This document shows positions 34,568-42,818 of a DNA stretch of 64,000 bases, piece by piece (the stretch's first letter is position 1; every line of letters starts with the position of its first letter). A model generated the notes under the pieces. It searched no databases. It was not told where the DNA came from and saw only the letters and a list, made by a program, of their open reading frames with translations. Both the position numbers and the translations under genes were made by a program. Source of the DNA: Treponema sp. (GTDB taxonomy: Bacteria; Spirochaetota; Spirochaetia; Treponematales; Treponemataceae). The stretch lies in NCBI GenBank assembly GCA_017962415.1, contig JAGCVK010000081.1, positions 25,840 to 89,839 of the forward strand, read 5' to 3'.

Positions 34568-34688
34568 TTTTGCACTTTGTTTTAGGGCTAAAAAAAAATC
34601 GTAATTTTTACATAAAATTTTACTTGACAGATTATTACTTTCGCTGTATAAATCTTGTCCCAATTTTTACAAAAACACATAAACTTTA

Positions 34689-34716
34689 TTGACTAATATC
34701 CCCGTTCTTGTATAAA
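34689..34716 (+). promoter_or_regulatory. Promoter of the TPR-GreA operon
   Basis: TTGACT (34689-34694), 16-nt spacer, TATAAA (34711-34716). A second TATAAT (34719-34724) lies 8 nt before the ATG at 34733. The leader would be about 10 nt or less, without an SD. Confidence 0.6.
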
Positions 34717-34732
34717 ATTATAATAAGTCACT

Positions 34733-35665
34733 ATGGATATTCGGATTGAAGCAGAACTTAAGGGTGTTCTGAACCTTTTGAAGCAAGGAAATCCTCTTGA
34801 GGCACAAAAAATCATAAGCTCTCTTTTTGAGTATGACTTGGAAAGCCGCGAACTTATTTACACAAATAAGTGCTGCATTTTCTGGATTGATTCCATTGAG
34901 CGACTTAAGCGAATCGAAGATTCTTGTGAACGCAGCGAAAACATTCTTTTGGAATGGAAGAATTTTCAGGACTATATTTCGCGGGAAACAACGCAATATA
35001 CGCCGGCTCTTTTTGCTGTTCAACAGGGATTTTTTTCAAATGCGCTTGAAGAATATAAAAAACTGCTGGAAGAAAGAGATCCTTTGCAGCGCGCCGAAGT
35101 CTTCAAAAATGCTGGAATATGCTACAAAAAACTTGGAGACTTTGAAAATGCAAGAGCCTTTTTGACAGAAGCAAACAATATTTATCCGAATCTTTCTTCG
35201 GTGCTTGCAGAACTCGCAGACTGTTACTCACTTTGCGGCGAAGATAAATTTGGAAAAGTGTTGTATCGGGAAGCGTTTTTTACAGACCCGGACAGCATTG
35301 ATTTGGATTTTCTTGATTCTGAACTGATTAAATGTCTTATTGAAAAGACTAAAAGCAGAGGATATTCGGGAAAAGCCCTTCACTATTGGATTCCAGTTTA
35401 CGGAGTTCTTAGTGGAGTTTTTAATATCAAGAGAGAGCTGACTTCTCAGGAAGTCGCCAGACTAAAAAAAGACATCTACGCAATGGAAAATGAAATCAAG
35501 GATCCATCTTGCAACAGCGAGATTCTTGTTCCGCGTATGCTCAATTGTTATTTCTGGCTTATGGATCATTATGATTTGGCAAAGGAAAATCCAGCCAAGA
35601 TTAATGAAGTGTTACTAAGTATTAAGCTACTGGATTCTGCTGTGTACGAAATGTATATCAAATAA
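34733..35665 (+). CDS. TPR-repeat protein preceding the GreA fusion
   Basis: 310 residues, all helical, no signal peptide. Repeats include FFSNALEEYKKLLEERDPLQRAEV, NAGICYKKLGDFENARAFLTEANNIYP and SVLAELADCYSLCGEDKFGKVLYREAF. It is not recognised beyond TPR. It lies 27 bp before the TPR-GreA fusion and shares its promoter, so a physical partnership with that factor is plausible. The function is unknown. Confidence 0.7.
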   Translation: MDIRIEAELKGVLNLLKQGNPLEAQKIISSLFEYDLESRELIYTNKCCIFWIDSIERLKRIEDSCERSENILLEWKNFQDYISRETTQYTPALFAVQQGFFSNALEEYKKLLEERDPLQRAEVFKNAGICYKKLGDFENARAFLTEANNIYPNLSSVLAELADCYSLCGEDKFGKVLYREAFFTDPDSIDLDFLDSELIKCLIEKTKSRGYSGKALHYWIPVYGVLSGVFNIKRELTSQEVARLKKDIYAMENEIKDPSCNSEILVPRMLNCYFWLMDHYDLAKENPAKINEVLLSIKLLDSAVYEMYIK

Positions 35666-35692
35666 CACAGAGAACCAGAAAAGGAGATTAAA

Positions 35693-38446
35693 ATGGCAGA
35701 TTTAATGCAGTCAATTCAGGACATGCTGAAGGAAGAAACTTGGACCCGTGCAACTATCAGCAACTACACACAGGGCAACCTTAAGGAACTTGCAGAAATC
35801 GTTGAAAAGGCAAAAAGTGAAGGCTGTATCAAAGAAGTTCAGGCCGTTTGTCAGGAGCATCTTTCTCACTCTAAAGACAGTATTATTGCTCTTTATATTT
35901 GCGGAATTCTTGACCTTCAGAACGGTTCTTTGGATAACTCTGCACTCGTAACACTGGTAGACATTTTCCAGAAGAATCACAAAGAAAACATTGTAACTTA
36001 CCTTTGCGAAAGCATTCTTGAAGATGATGAAAACAACAAATTTGCACTTAGAACACTTGCAGACAACTATCTTGCAGAAGGAAGTGCAAAAGTTTGGGAT
36101 CTTTACGAAAAAATCGTTCGCATTGATTTTGAAGAAGCTGACCTTGCAAAAATTCTTGCTGAGCATTTTGAAGCAGAAGGCGATGTTGAAAACACAATCA
36201 GCTACTACAAAAAGGCAATTCTCCGCTACATTAACGCAAATAACTATAATTCATGCAAAGAAATCTGGTCTAAACTTGTTGCTCTCATTCCAGAAGAAAT
36301 CGACTTTTTCCAGAATCTTCGCAGAAAGATTTCTAAGCAAATGGGTGATATGAAAACTACAACCCTTATGCAGGAACTTTACAACTACTATAAAGACAAC
36401 AAAAAGTGGAACACAGCAATTATGATTCTTAAGCAGAATCTTGAAATTGATCCAAAAGATTCATGGGCAAGAAAAGAAATCACAGACTGTTTCCGCGGAA
36501 AATATGCTGCACACAGCCACCTCGAAGATTACATTCGTTCTTCAAACCTTTCTCAGAGCTACAGAAACGTATTTGAAGCCATCAACGACTTTGAAAAACA
36601 CATTGCTTTTGACAAAGGCGGATTTGTATTCCACAGAAACTGGGGCGTTGGTAAGATTGTAAGCCTTGCAAACGACACTCTTACAATCAACTTTGGTAAA
36701 GCTGCCGGAATCCACGAAATCAAACTTTCGATGGCTGTTACAGCTCTTAAGCCGCTTGCTAAAAATCATATTTGGGTTCTTAAAGCGCTCAATTATGTAA
36801 AAGTTGGCGATCAGAAAATTCCGCTTGCTAAAAAAATCAAAGAAGATAAAGAATGGGCTCTTAAAACAATCATCAAGAGCTACGACAACAACTGTGACCT
36901 TAAAACAATCAAAGCAGAACTCGTTAGAACTGTTCAGACTAAGGGCGAAAAAGACAAAAAAGAACTTGGTCTTCTTACTTCTGGCGAATGGACATCTTGG
37001 AACACAGCTGCTAAAAAGATTTTGGACACAAATCCTATTTTTGGCGTAAATCCAAATGATATTTCAATGTACACAGTTCGCGAAGGAAACATTTCTCGCG
37101 AAGAAAAACTTGTAAACGAGTTCAAAGCTCAAAAGCAGTTCTTTGCCCGCGTTGATATTTTTATGAAATTCTTTGACAACGAAGAAATGGACCGCTCAAA
37201 CGACAACTTTGCCGAAATGTATTCTTACTTCACAGGCTTCCTCAAGAACATTTCAAGAGTTTCTGAGCAGGTTCTTGCATCTTACCTTGTTGTTCGCTAC
37301 GTTAGCGCACAGGATTCTCAGTTTGCATTCCCAATCAAAGAAACTTTTGCAGAAATCTACAGCCGCATTGAAGATCCTCGCGAAATTTACAAAGATCTTA
37401 AGGATTCAAAAAATACTCACCTTAAGGCAGATTTCCTCGAGTGCATCAGAATGCTTCCAGACTGGAATGCTCAGTACATCAGACTTTTCCCAACTGTACT
37501 CGACAAAAGCCTTATTACAAAACTCATCAAATCTGGCTTTACAGCAGATGTTCAAAAGCTTGCAAGAACAAGTTTCGAAGCCTTCAAAGATTACCGCGAA
37601 ACAGTTTTGTTCTTCTTTAAAGAATGCCAGAACGAAGAATGGTTCAAGGCTGCTGAAATTCCTTACGAAAAACAGCTTATTACTCTCATCAATATTATTG
37701 AACTTACATTCCGCGAAATTAACAACCACGTTAATTCAACAGAAAATAAGAAAATCAACAAGAACGCAACAGCGCTTCTTTTTGATGATGATACAATCTT
37801 CAAGTACATGTTCTCTAAAGATGAAGATACTGTAAAGAAGATGTACACTCTTATTGATGACGTTGCTGATATTGATGCAACTTACAAATCAACTGCAAGA
37901 AACAAGATTCTTGAAAAATATCCGGATTTCAAATTCCGCGTATCTGAAGAAAAAGCTTCTCAGCCAAAAGGAATCATTGTTACAACTAAGAAACTTGCAG
38001 AAAAGAAAGCTGAAATTGAAAGAATCAAGAATGTTGAGCTTGAAACTAACAAGAAAGACCTTGCTGATGCAAAGGCAAAGGGCGACTTGAAGGAAAATGC
38101 AGAATATCAGGCTGCAAAAGAGCGCAAGCAGTATCTCGAGCACACTCTTGCAAAACTTCAGGAAGAACTCAACCGCGCTGTTATTTTCGACCCAACAACA
38201 AGCACAACAGCAGTTGTTTCTTTTGCTACAATTGCAGTTTTGCACAACAATGCAGAAAACAAAGACGAAGAATACACAATTCTTGGACCATGGGAATCTG
38301 ATCCTGAAAACAACATCATTTCTTACATGTCTCCATTTGGAAATGCTATTCTCGATAAAAAGGTTGGCGATAATGTTCGTTTCACAATCAACGAGCATAA
38401 TTATGATTACACAATCAAGGAAATCAAGAAGGCTAAAAACTTCTAA
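35693..38446 (+). CDS. greA: Transcript cleavage/elongation factor GreA with long N-terminal TPR-like extension
   Basis: 917 residues, of which only the C-terminal ~160 are GreA. The coiled coil carries the acidic tip GDLKENAEYQAAKER (Asp and Glu required for RNA polymerase cleavage near residue 800), followed by the FKBP-like domain (YTILGPWESDP, NAILDKKVGDNVRF). The first ~740 residues are helical repeats (DVENTISYYKKAILRYINAN, NTAIMILKQNLEIDPKDSWARKE), with a CarD/Tudor-like strand patch FHRNWGVGKIVSLANDTLTINF near 310. Known spirochaete GreA proteins share this long architecture. AAAGGAG precedes the ATG. Confidence 0.9.
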   Translation: MADLMQSIQDMLKEETWTRATISNYTQGNLKELAEIVEKAKSEGCIKEVQAVCQEHLSHSKDSIIALYICGILDLQNGSLDNSALVTLVDIFQKNHKENIVTYLCESILEDDENNKFALRTLADNYLAEGSAKVWDLYEKIVRIDFEEADLAKILAEHFEAEGDVENTISYYKKAILRYINANNYNSCKEIWSKLVALIPEEIDFFQNLRRKISKQMGDMKTTTLMQELYNYYKDNKKWNTAIMILKQNLEIDPKDSWARKEITDCFRGKYAAHSHLEDYIRSSNLSQSYRNVFEAINDFEKHIAFDKGGFVFHRNWGVGKIVSLANDTLTINFGKAAGIHEIKLSMAVTALKPLAKNHIWVLKALNYVKVGDQKIPLAKKIKEDKEWALKTIIKSYDNNCDLKTIKAELVRTVQTKGEKDKKELGLLTSGEWTSWNTAAKKILDTNPIFGVNPNDISMYTVREGNISREEKLVNEFKAQKQFFARVDIFMKFFDNEEMDRSNDNFAEMYSYFTGFLKNISRVSEQVLASYLVVRYVSAQDSQFAFPIKETFAEIYSRIEDPREIYKDLKDSKNTHLKADFLECIRMLPDWNAQYIRLFPTVLDKSLITKLIKSGFTADVQKLARTSFEAFKDYRETVLFFFKECQNEEWFKAAEIPYEKQLITLINIIELTFREINNHVNSTENKKINKNATALLFDDDTIFKYMFSKDEDTVKKMYTLIDDVADIDATYKSTARNKILEKYPDFKFRVSEEKASQPKGIIVTTKKLAEKKAEIERIKNVELETNKKDLADAKAKGDLKENAEYQAAKERKQYLEHTLAKLQEELNRAVIFDPTTSTTAVVSFATIAVLHNNAENKDEEYTILGPWESDPENNIISYMSPFGNAILDKKVGDNVRFTINEHNYDYTIKEIKKAKNF

Positions 38447-38492
38447 TCCTTTTTAATTTTTTGCAAATAATCGGAGATAGAGGAGTTTCAAT

Positions 38493-39461
38493 TTGGATAA
38501 CCTTTCTGCAAGAATTATTGAGCTTTCTTCGGGAGTTTTTGTAATTCCCGGTTCAACAAATGTAGGTGTAATCACAAATGAAACAAAATCCTCTATCGAA
38601 GTTTTTCTTGTCGATTCGGGCTGCACCGAAATCGACGGAGAATACGTTCTTGATGTTCTTAAAGCATTTTTTGAACAGCAAAATCAATCTTTCACCTTAA
38701 AAGCACTTTTAACAACACATGGGCACGCAGATCATTGCGGAGCCCATAATTTTTTGCGCGAACAAACCGGCTGCCAGATTTGGGCACCAAAGCACGAACA
38801 GGGAGCAATGGAAACTCCAATAATTCAAGGTTCAACACTTTGGGGTGGATTTCCGCCGCACGAACTGCGCACTCTTTTTTTTATGCCCTCGCCTACTTGC
38901 GTAGACCGTTTTATTTCAGAAAATGATGTAATAAAACTTTCAGATTCCAGAACGATTTCTTTTTTACCGCTTTCAGGCCACAGTTACGAAACGCTTTGCA
39001 TAATAATATCAGACAAAAACGAGCGCAAGGTGATATTTCCGGGCGACAATATATTTCCGCGCAACGAAATTATCGAGCATTGGATTCCGCTAATTTTAAA
39101 TCCTGTAGAATATATGGAATCTTTGGACAAATTATGCGAGATAAAAGATGTAGACTGGTGCATTCCAAGCCACGGTGATTTTTTGAAAAAAAATATTTAC
39201 GAAGCCGCTGAATTAAATAAAATCGCAATTCTTTCAACAAGAATGTGCATTCTTGATTCTCTAAAAACAAAAAAACGCCTGACTGCAGAAGAAATTGTAA
39301 AATATGTTGCTGATAAAAACGATATGAAACTTTCGCTAAGCCAGTTTATGCTCATTAATTCAACTGTAAAATCTTATATTTCAGTTATGCACGATGCCCG
39401 CGAAATAAAAATGGAAGTGAGCGACAACAAATTGTACTTCTCACTTCCAGTTCAAAAATAA
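38493..39461 (+). CDS. Metallo-beta-lactamase-fold hydrolase
   Basis: 322 residues. The zinc motif is TTHGHADHCGAHNF near residue 70 (HxHxDH variant); the His of LSGHSYETLCII near 165, the Asp in FPGDNIFP and the His of IPSHGDF complete two metal sites. A C-terminal helical extension of ~80 residues is winged-helix-like. The substrate is unknown (glyoxalase II, RNase or quorum-lactonase types share the fold). The start is TTG at 38493, supported by AGGAG seven nt upstream. Confidence 0.85.
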   Translation: MDNLSARIIELSSGVFVIPGSTNVGVITNETKSSIEVFLVDSGCTEIDGEYVLDVLKAFFEQQNQSFTLKALLTTHGHADHCGAHNFLREQTGCQIWAPKHEQGAMETPIIQGSTLWGGFPPHELRTLFFMPSPTCVDRFISENDVIKLSDSRTISFLPLSGHSYETLCIIISDKNERKVIFPGDNIFPRNEIIEHWIPLILNPVEYMESLDKLCEIKDVDWCIPSHGDFLKKNIYEAAELNKIAILSTRMCILDSLKTKKRLTAEEIVKYVADKNDMKLSLSQFMLINSTVKSYISVMHDAREIKMEVSDNKLYFSLPVQK

Positions 39462-39522
39462 TCAAACAATATCGTAAAAAACATTGTTTGATTGACGCAT
39501 TTTTGTTTTACAAAAACTGCTC
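39460..39522. repeat. Intergenic palindrome (family copy G)
   Basis: AATCAAACAAT (39460-39470) / ATTGTTTGATT (39483-39493), 11 of 11, followed by the core GACGCATTTTTG...CAAAAACTGCTC (39494-39522). It lies between convergent genes and may terminate both. Confidence 0.75.
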
Positions 39523-39552
39523 AAAAAAAAGCAAACAAAACTTTTCAAAAAG

Positions 39553-40290
39553 CTAGTATTTACTGTTTACAGTTTCTGATTCGTCCCAGTTTTCGAGAAT
39601 GCTTACGCCGCTCGAAGTTCCAATGCGGTTTGCACCAGCTTCAAGCATAGAAATTGCAGTTCGTGCCGAACGAATTCCGCCAGAGGCCTTTACACCCATA
39701 TCATCGCCAACAGTTTTTCGCATAAGACTTACATGATGTTCGCTTGCACCATTAGGCAGCGGATTTCCGTCAACACCTTTTGGAGTTGCAAAACCAGTAG
39801 AAGTCTTTACAAAATCAGCGCCGGCTTTTTTAGCACAAAGACAGCAGTTTACAATTGCATTATCATCGAGAAGGCAGGTTTCCAAAATCGTCTTTACAAT
39901 GATATTTTTTCCAAGTTTTTTTCCGGCAGTTTTACAAGCCTTTACAACACCAAGAATATCAGTTCCAACTTCAGAAAAACGTCCGTCTTTTGCAGCGCCA
40001 ATATTTATTACCATATCAATTTCATCAGCGCCGTTCGCAATTGCATTTTTTGATTCATTAATTTTGTCTTTGGTAGTTGTAGCCCCAAGAGGGAATCCAA
40101 CAACAGTACAAACTTTTACTCCACTACCAGAAAGTTCTTCGGCAGCAGAAGAAACATAAATAGGATTAACACAAACAGAAGCAAAATTATATCTCTTTGC
40201 TTCCTGACATAAAAGTACAATCTGCTTAATTCCAGCCTGAGGAGCCAGCAGAGTGTGATCAATATATGAAGCTATTTTAGATTTCGTCAT
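39553..40290 (-). CDS. deoC: Deoxyribose-phosphate aldolase
   Basis: Cleaves 2-deoxyribose-5-P to glyceraldehyde-3-P and acetaldehyde. YIDHTLLAPQA (substrate Asp), VCVNPIYV, VGFPLGATTTKDK, EIDMVINIGA (catalytic Asp), the Schiff-base Lys in DFVKTSTGF near residue 165, and the second Lys in VKASGGIRSA are all present. 245 residues. TTGAAT-17-TATAAT lies 7 nt before the ATG with no SD: one of the clearest leaderless starts in the window. Confidence 0.95.
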   Translation of the reverse strand: MTKSKIASYIDHTLLAPQAGIKQIVLLCQEAKRYNFASVCVNPIYVSSAAEELSGSGVKVCTVVGFPLGATTTKDKINESKNAIANGADEIDMVINIGAAKDGRFSEVGTDILGVVKACKTAGKKLGKNIIVKTILETCLLDDNAIVNCCLCAKKAGADFVKTSTGFATPKGVDGNPLPNGASEHHVSLMRKTVGDDMGVKASGGIRSARTAISMLEAGANRIGTSSGVSILENWDESETVNSKY

Positions 40291-40297
40291 AGCTTTA

Positions 40298-40326
40298 ATT
40301 ATACTTTACTATAGATATTTATTCAA
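40298..40326 (-). promoter_or_regulatory. Leaderless promoter of deoC
   Basis: TTGAAT (40326-40321), 17-nt spacer, perfect TATAAT (40303-40298), 7 nt to the ATG at 40290. Confidence 0.75.
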
Positions 40327-40395
40327 ATATCAGTTGCGAAATTCAACCTATTGCTGTATATTTTTAGATAGATTTTAAATTTTATAGGAGCAAAT

Positions 40396-40566
40396 ATGGC
40401 ATTTAAAATTAATGACCAGTGTGTTAACTGTGGAACTTGTGAACCGGACTGCCCGGTAGGAGCAATTGCAGAAAAGGACGGCGTTCGCGTTATCGAAGCT
40501 GAAAAATGCATTAGCTGCGGAACTTGTGCAGCTGAATGTCCAGCAGAAGCAATTGTTGAAGAATAG
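40396..40566 (+). CDS. 2[4Fe-4S] ferredoxin
   Basis: A 56-residue clostridial-type ferredoxin: MAFKINDQCVNCGTCEPDCP and CISCGTCAAECPAEA carry two CxxCxxCxxxCP motifs for two [4Fe-4S] clusters. Low-potential electron carrier for pyruvate:ferredoxin oxidoreductase and hydrogenases in anaerobic fermentation. AGGAG lies 5 nt before the ATG. The product is acidic and ends AIVEE. A GC-rich terminator follows. Confidence 0.95.
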   Translation: MAFKINDQCVNCGTCEPDCPVGAIAEKDGVRVIEAEKCISCGTCAAECPAEAIVEE

Positions 40567-40586
40567 TTTGATTAAAATAAACTACG

Positions 40587-40624
40587 AAACGGGGCTCTCT
40601 TTTATCAGAAAGCCCCGTTTTTTT
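40587..40624 (+). terminator. Ferredoxin terminator
   Basis: AAACGGGGCT (40587-40596) / AGCCCCGTTT (40611-40620), followed by T7. Confidence 0.9.
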
Positions 40625-40825
40625 AGCATTTTTTCGATTTTTCTCTTTTTTGTTTTTTAAACCTTTTGTCAGGAAAAAGAACACGATTTTATTGTCATTG
40701 ATAAAGAAAATCTGCCTGTAATCGAAAGTATTTTACCTTCACGGGCAAATGTCATTTTTAAAGATTTTAATAACATAGTTGAATCAAACAGCAAAAAAAT
40801 AAGTGCAGGAAAAGAACCTGAAATA

Positions 40826-41560
40826 ATGTTCTTTTTGTACACAAATAATGAAAATTTTACGTTTCAGGGCTTAGCCGGCCGCACCTGCATAAATCAAGAA
40901 ACGCTTGCCACTTTAAATCAAATTGAAAACGCGCAGGATAATATAAAAGGCCGAACTCTTATAATTCCGGTTGAAAACGGACTTTTTGTTCCAATTGATC
41001 GCGGAATTAACTCATTAGAAGTGCTTTTACAGGAAAATTGGAGCACAAAATCCTTAACAAAAGAAAAGATTTATTATAAGATTAATGGTAGAGAGTATCT
41101 GTTCTTACGCAGCGCACGTTTTACCCCAACAGAAAGAGCATATTTTCTTGATTCTGCGCTCCGGCTTCCATTAGATAACAACAGCTTCTGGGTATCTTCT
41201 GAATTCGGAAAACGAAAAAATCCATTCTCTGGAGAAATGAAAAATCATAATGGCATTGACCTTGCGGCTCCCGAAGGAACGCCCGTTTATGCCATTAAAG
41301 ATGGAGCCGTTTACGCTTCTATTCAAAACGACCCGGAATTTGGAAACTATATAATTTTGAGCCACGATCAGGGAAAAATGACGAGTGTTTACGCTCATCT
41401 TTCTAAGATTTCAGTAGACAGATATCAATACGTCAAAAAAGGAGATATTATTGGACTGGTTGGCCAGACAGGAATGGCAACTGGGCCTCATCTTCATTTT
41501 GAAATAAGACAAGGCGGCAAAGCAGAAGACCCGCGCACGAGGCTAAAAATAGAAAACTGA
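40826..41560 (+). CDS. M23-family peptidoglycan endopeptidase (true N-terminus uncertain)
   Basis: LytM domain in the C-terminal half: NHNGIDLAAPEGTPVYAI (zinc HxxxD), VYAHLSKI and GPHLHFEIRQ (HxH) are intact, so the enzyme can be active on peptide cross-links. A LysM-like stretch precedes it (INQETLATLNQIENAQDN, RTLIIPVENG). The only usable start is ATG 40826, without an SD, yet the same frame is open and protein-like from 40661, directly after a TAA at 40658. The sequence before that TAA (RKPRFFSIFSIFLFFVF) reads as a signal peptide in the same frame. The natural gene was therefore probably longer and secreted. It overlaps the next gene by one base. Confidence 0.75.
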   Translation: MFFLYTNNENFTFQGLAGRTCINQETLATLNQIENAQDNIKGRTLIIPVENGLFVPIDRGINSLEVLLQENWSTKSLTKEKIYYKINGREYLFLRSARFTPTERAYFLDSALRLPLDNNSFWVSSEFGKRKNPFSGEMKNHNGIDLAAPEGTPVYAIKDGAVYASIQNDPEFGNYIILSHDQGKMTSVYAHLSKISVDRYQYVKKGDIIGLVGQTGMATGPHLHFEIRQGGKAEDPRTRLKIEN

Positions 41561-42552
41561 TGAAAAAAACTTCTAACGCTAAAATAGCTCTAATTTCACT
41601 CTTTCTAAACTGCGGACTTTTTATGCTCAATGCAGAAAGTTTCAGGGTTAGCCGTGTGCACGAAGTTTCTATTGCGCAAAAAGTTGATTCTGAAGGAACT
41701 GCAAAACTTGGAATTAACGAAGCCTTAGCAATTACACTTCCGTCAGATCAGACTTTTATAGAAGGGCTTGAATTAAAATTTGATATTCCCGAAGCTGTTG
41801 CTTCCTGGATGGATTCAGTTGCCTGTTCAATTTATCCAAGCATTAGCCCAACGCCAAAACCTTCACAAATTGATTACAGCGGAACAAGAGTTTATGTGCG
41901 AACACTTCCCGGAAAGCTTTCTTGGGTTTTGCAGATTCCTCTAAAAAAAGAAAATTCCATAAAATCAAATAATTACACTACAAAAGTTGATACAATTGTA
42001 ACACCTTCTAACAATGTGATTTTTGTTCGGCTTCAGCCGGTTATGAAAGGCGTTCCAGAAGAAACTCTTAATTCAATAATACCAATTACTGTAAAGCCAA
42101 TTCTTACAAATAAAGGCCAACTCACATTCAATCTTATTCCGCCAGAAGAAAAACTTGCGCCTTGCACTATTTTTATTGATGAAAAAATGACTAATTTGCC
42201 GGCCGACAAAAAAATTCTTCTCGAAACCGGAATTCATAATATTTCAATTATCTCTGAATCATATAGAAACGAAGTTAGAACTGTGCGAATTGATTTAGCA
42301 AAAACCACAAATCTTACTGTTGAAATGAAGAGCCTTGAACCAACACTTTTGATTCTTGCACCAGAAGGCACAAAAGTTATTCTCGATGATTTTAAATGCA
42401 ACACAATTGGTAAAGAATTTGTGATTTCAGAAGGCGAACATAAAATCAAATTCAGCATTGGTGATTATGAAATTGTTCGTTCAATTTCGGCAATAAAAGG
42501 CCGCTCTTACACGGCAAACTTTTCTCTTGATTTGCAGATTACAGAAGATTAG
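41560..42552 (+). CDS. Exported protein with C-terminal PEGA domain
   Basis: Signal peptide to about residue 25 (SLFLNCGLFMLNAES). The central ~200 residues are beta-rich and unrecognised (FEGLELKFDIPE-like strands, TLPGKLSWVLQIPLKK). The C-terminal ~75 residues (LLILAPEGTKVILDDFKCNTIG) match PEGA-type surface-associated beta-sandwich repeats. The ATG overlaps the M23 stop (TGATG), so the two are co-translated and are likely partners at the cell wall. Confidence 0.65.
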   Translation: MKKTSNAKIALISLFLNCGLFMLNAESFRVSRVHEVSIAQKVDSEGTAKLGINEALAITLPSDQTFIEGLELKFDIPEAVASWMDSVACSIYPSISPTPKPSQIDYSGTRVYVRTLPGKLSWVLQIPLKKENSIKSNNYTTKVDTIVTPSNNVIFVRLQPVMKGVPEETLNSIIPITVKPILTNKGQLTFNLIPPEEKLAPCTIFIDEKMTNLPADKKILLETGIHNISIISESYRNEVRTVRIDLAKTTNLTVEMKSLEPTLLILAPEGTKVILDDFKCNTIGKEFVISEGEHKIKFSIGDYEIVRSISAIKGRSYTANFSLDLQITED

Positions 42553-42639
42553 TAAATTTGCATCTTTCTTTTTTATCCAAAAAATCATCAAAACATCAAA
42601 ATTCTTAAAAAAAAATTATTTGAATTAAAGATTTTGAGG

Positions 42640-42742
42640 CCTAAGGTCGATAATAAATATATCGGGAACATTTTCCCCTCCCACCCATGTTCCCGATTGC
42701 CTGATGGGCATGGCTCGGAAATCTATTCCGAGCCTTTTTTGT
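42640..42742 (+). ncRNA. Candidate structured RNA or tandem-hairpin terminator upstream of PBP1A
   Basis: Three consecutive hairpins in ~80 nt: ATCGGGAACAT (42661-42671) / ATGTTCCCGAT (42687-42697), 11/11 bp with pyrimidine loop; a small GCC/GGC; and GGCTCGGAA (42712-42720) / TTCCGAGCC (42726-42734), followed by T6. GC content is well above flanks. It matches no riboswitch, SRP or 6S consensus I recognise. At minimum it is a strong terminator. Confidence 0.45.
42712..42740 (+). terminator. Strong terminator before PBP1A
   Basis: 9-bp perfect stem GGCTCGGAA/TTCCGAGCC, 5-nt loop, T6. Confidence 0.9.
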
Positions 42743-42780
42743 TTAACAAGGATTCCAAAATTGGAAACAATTTATAACTA

Positions 42781-42818
42781 TTCACTATTTCGTTTTTTTC
42801 AACTATAATAGGTATAAT
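42781..42818 (+). promoter_or_regulatory. PBP1A promoter
   Basis: TTCACT (42781-42786), 17-nt spacer, TATAAT (42804-42809); a second TATAAT (42813-42818) touches the ATG at 42819. Only AGG at 42810 could act as SD. A very short leader is expected. Confidence 0.55.

Larger units (their letters stand above)
34170..34732. other. 563-bp non-coding region: giant palindrome, GC-rich repeat, promoter
   Basis: Holds the nested palindrome 34254-34446, the GC-rich repeat 34451-34567, and the promoter of the next operon (TTGACT 34689-34694, TATAAA 34711-34716). An 83-codon frame across the GC-rich repeat (34412-34663, minus) has repeat-derived composition and is not counted as a gene. Confidence 0.7.

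Noticed and set aside
34412..34663. 83-codon open frame on the minus strand over the GC-rich repeat
   Set aside because: Its residues derive from repeat words and it spans the palindrome edge; no SD, no domain, and composition unlike neighbours.
37173..37835. 220-codon alternative frame inside greA
   Set aside because: Ser/Thr/Leu-rich frame-shifted shadow of the greA helical region; no start signal.
40658..40660. Possible recoding of the TAA upstream of the M23 peptidase
   Set aside because: No selenocysteine (that would be TGA) or readthrough signal; nonsense change or sequence error is simpler.
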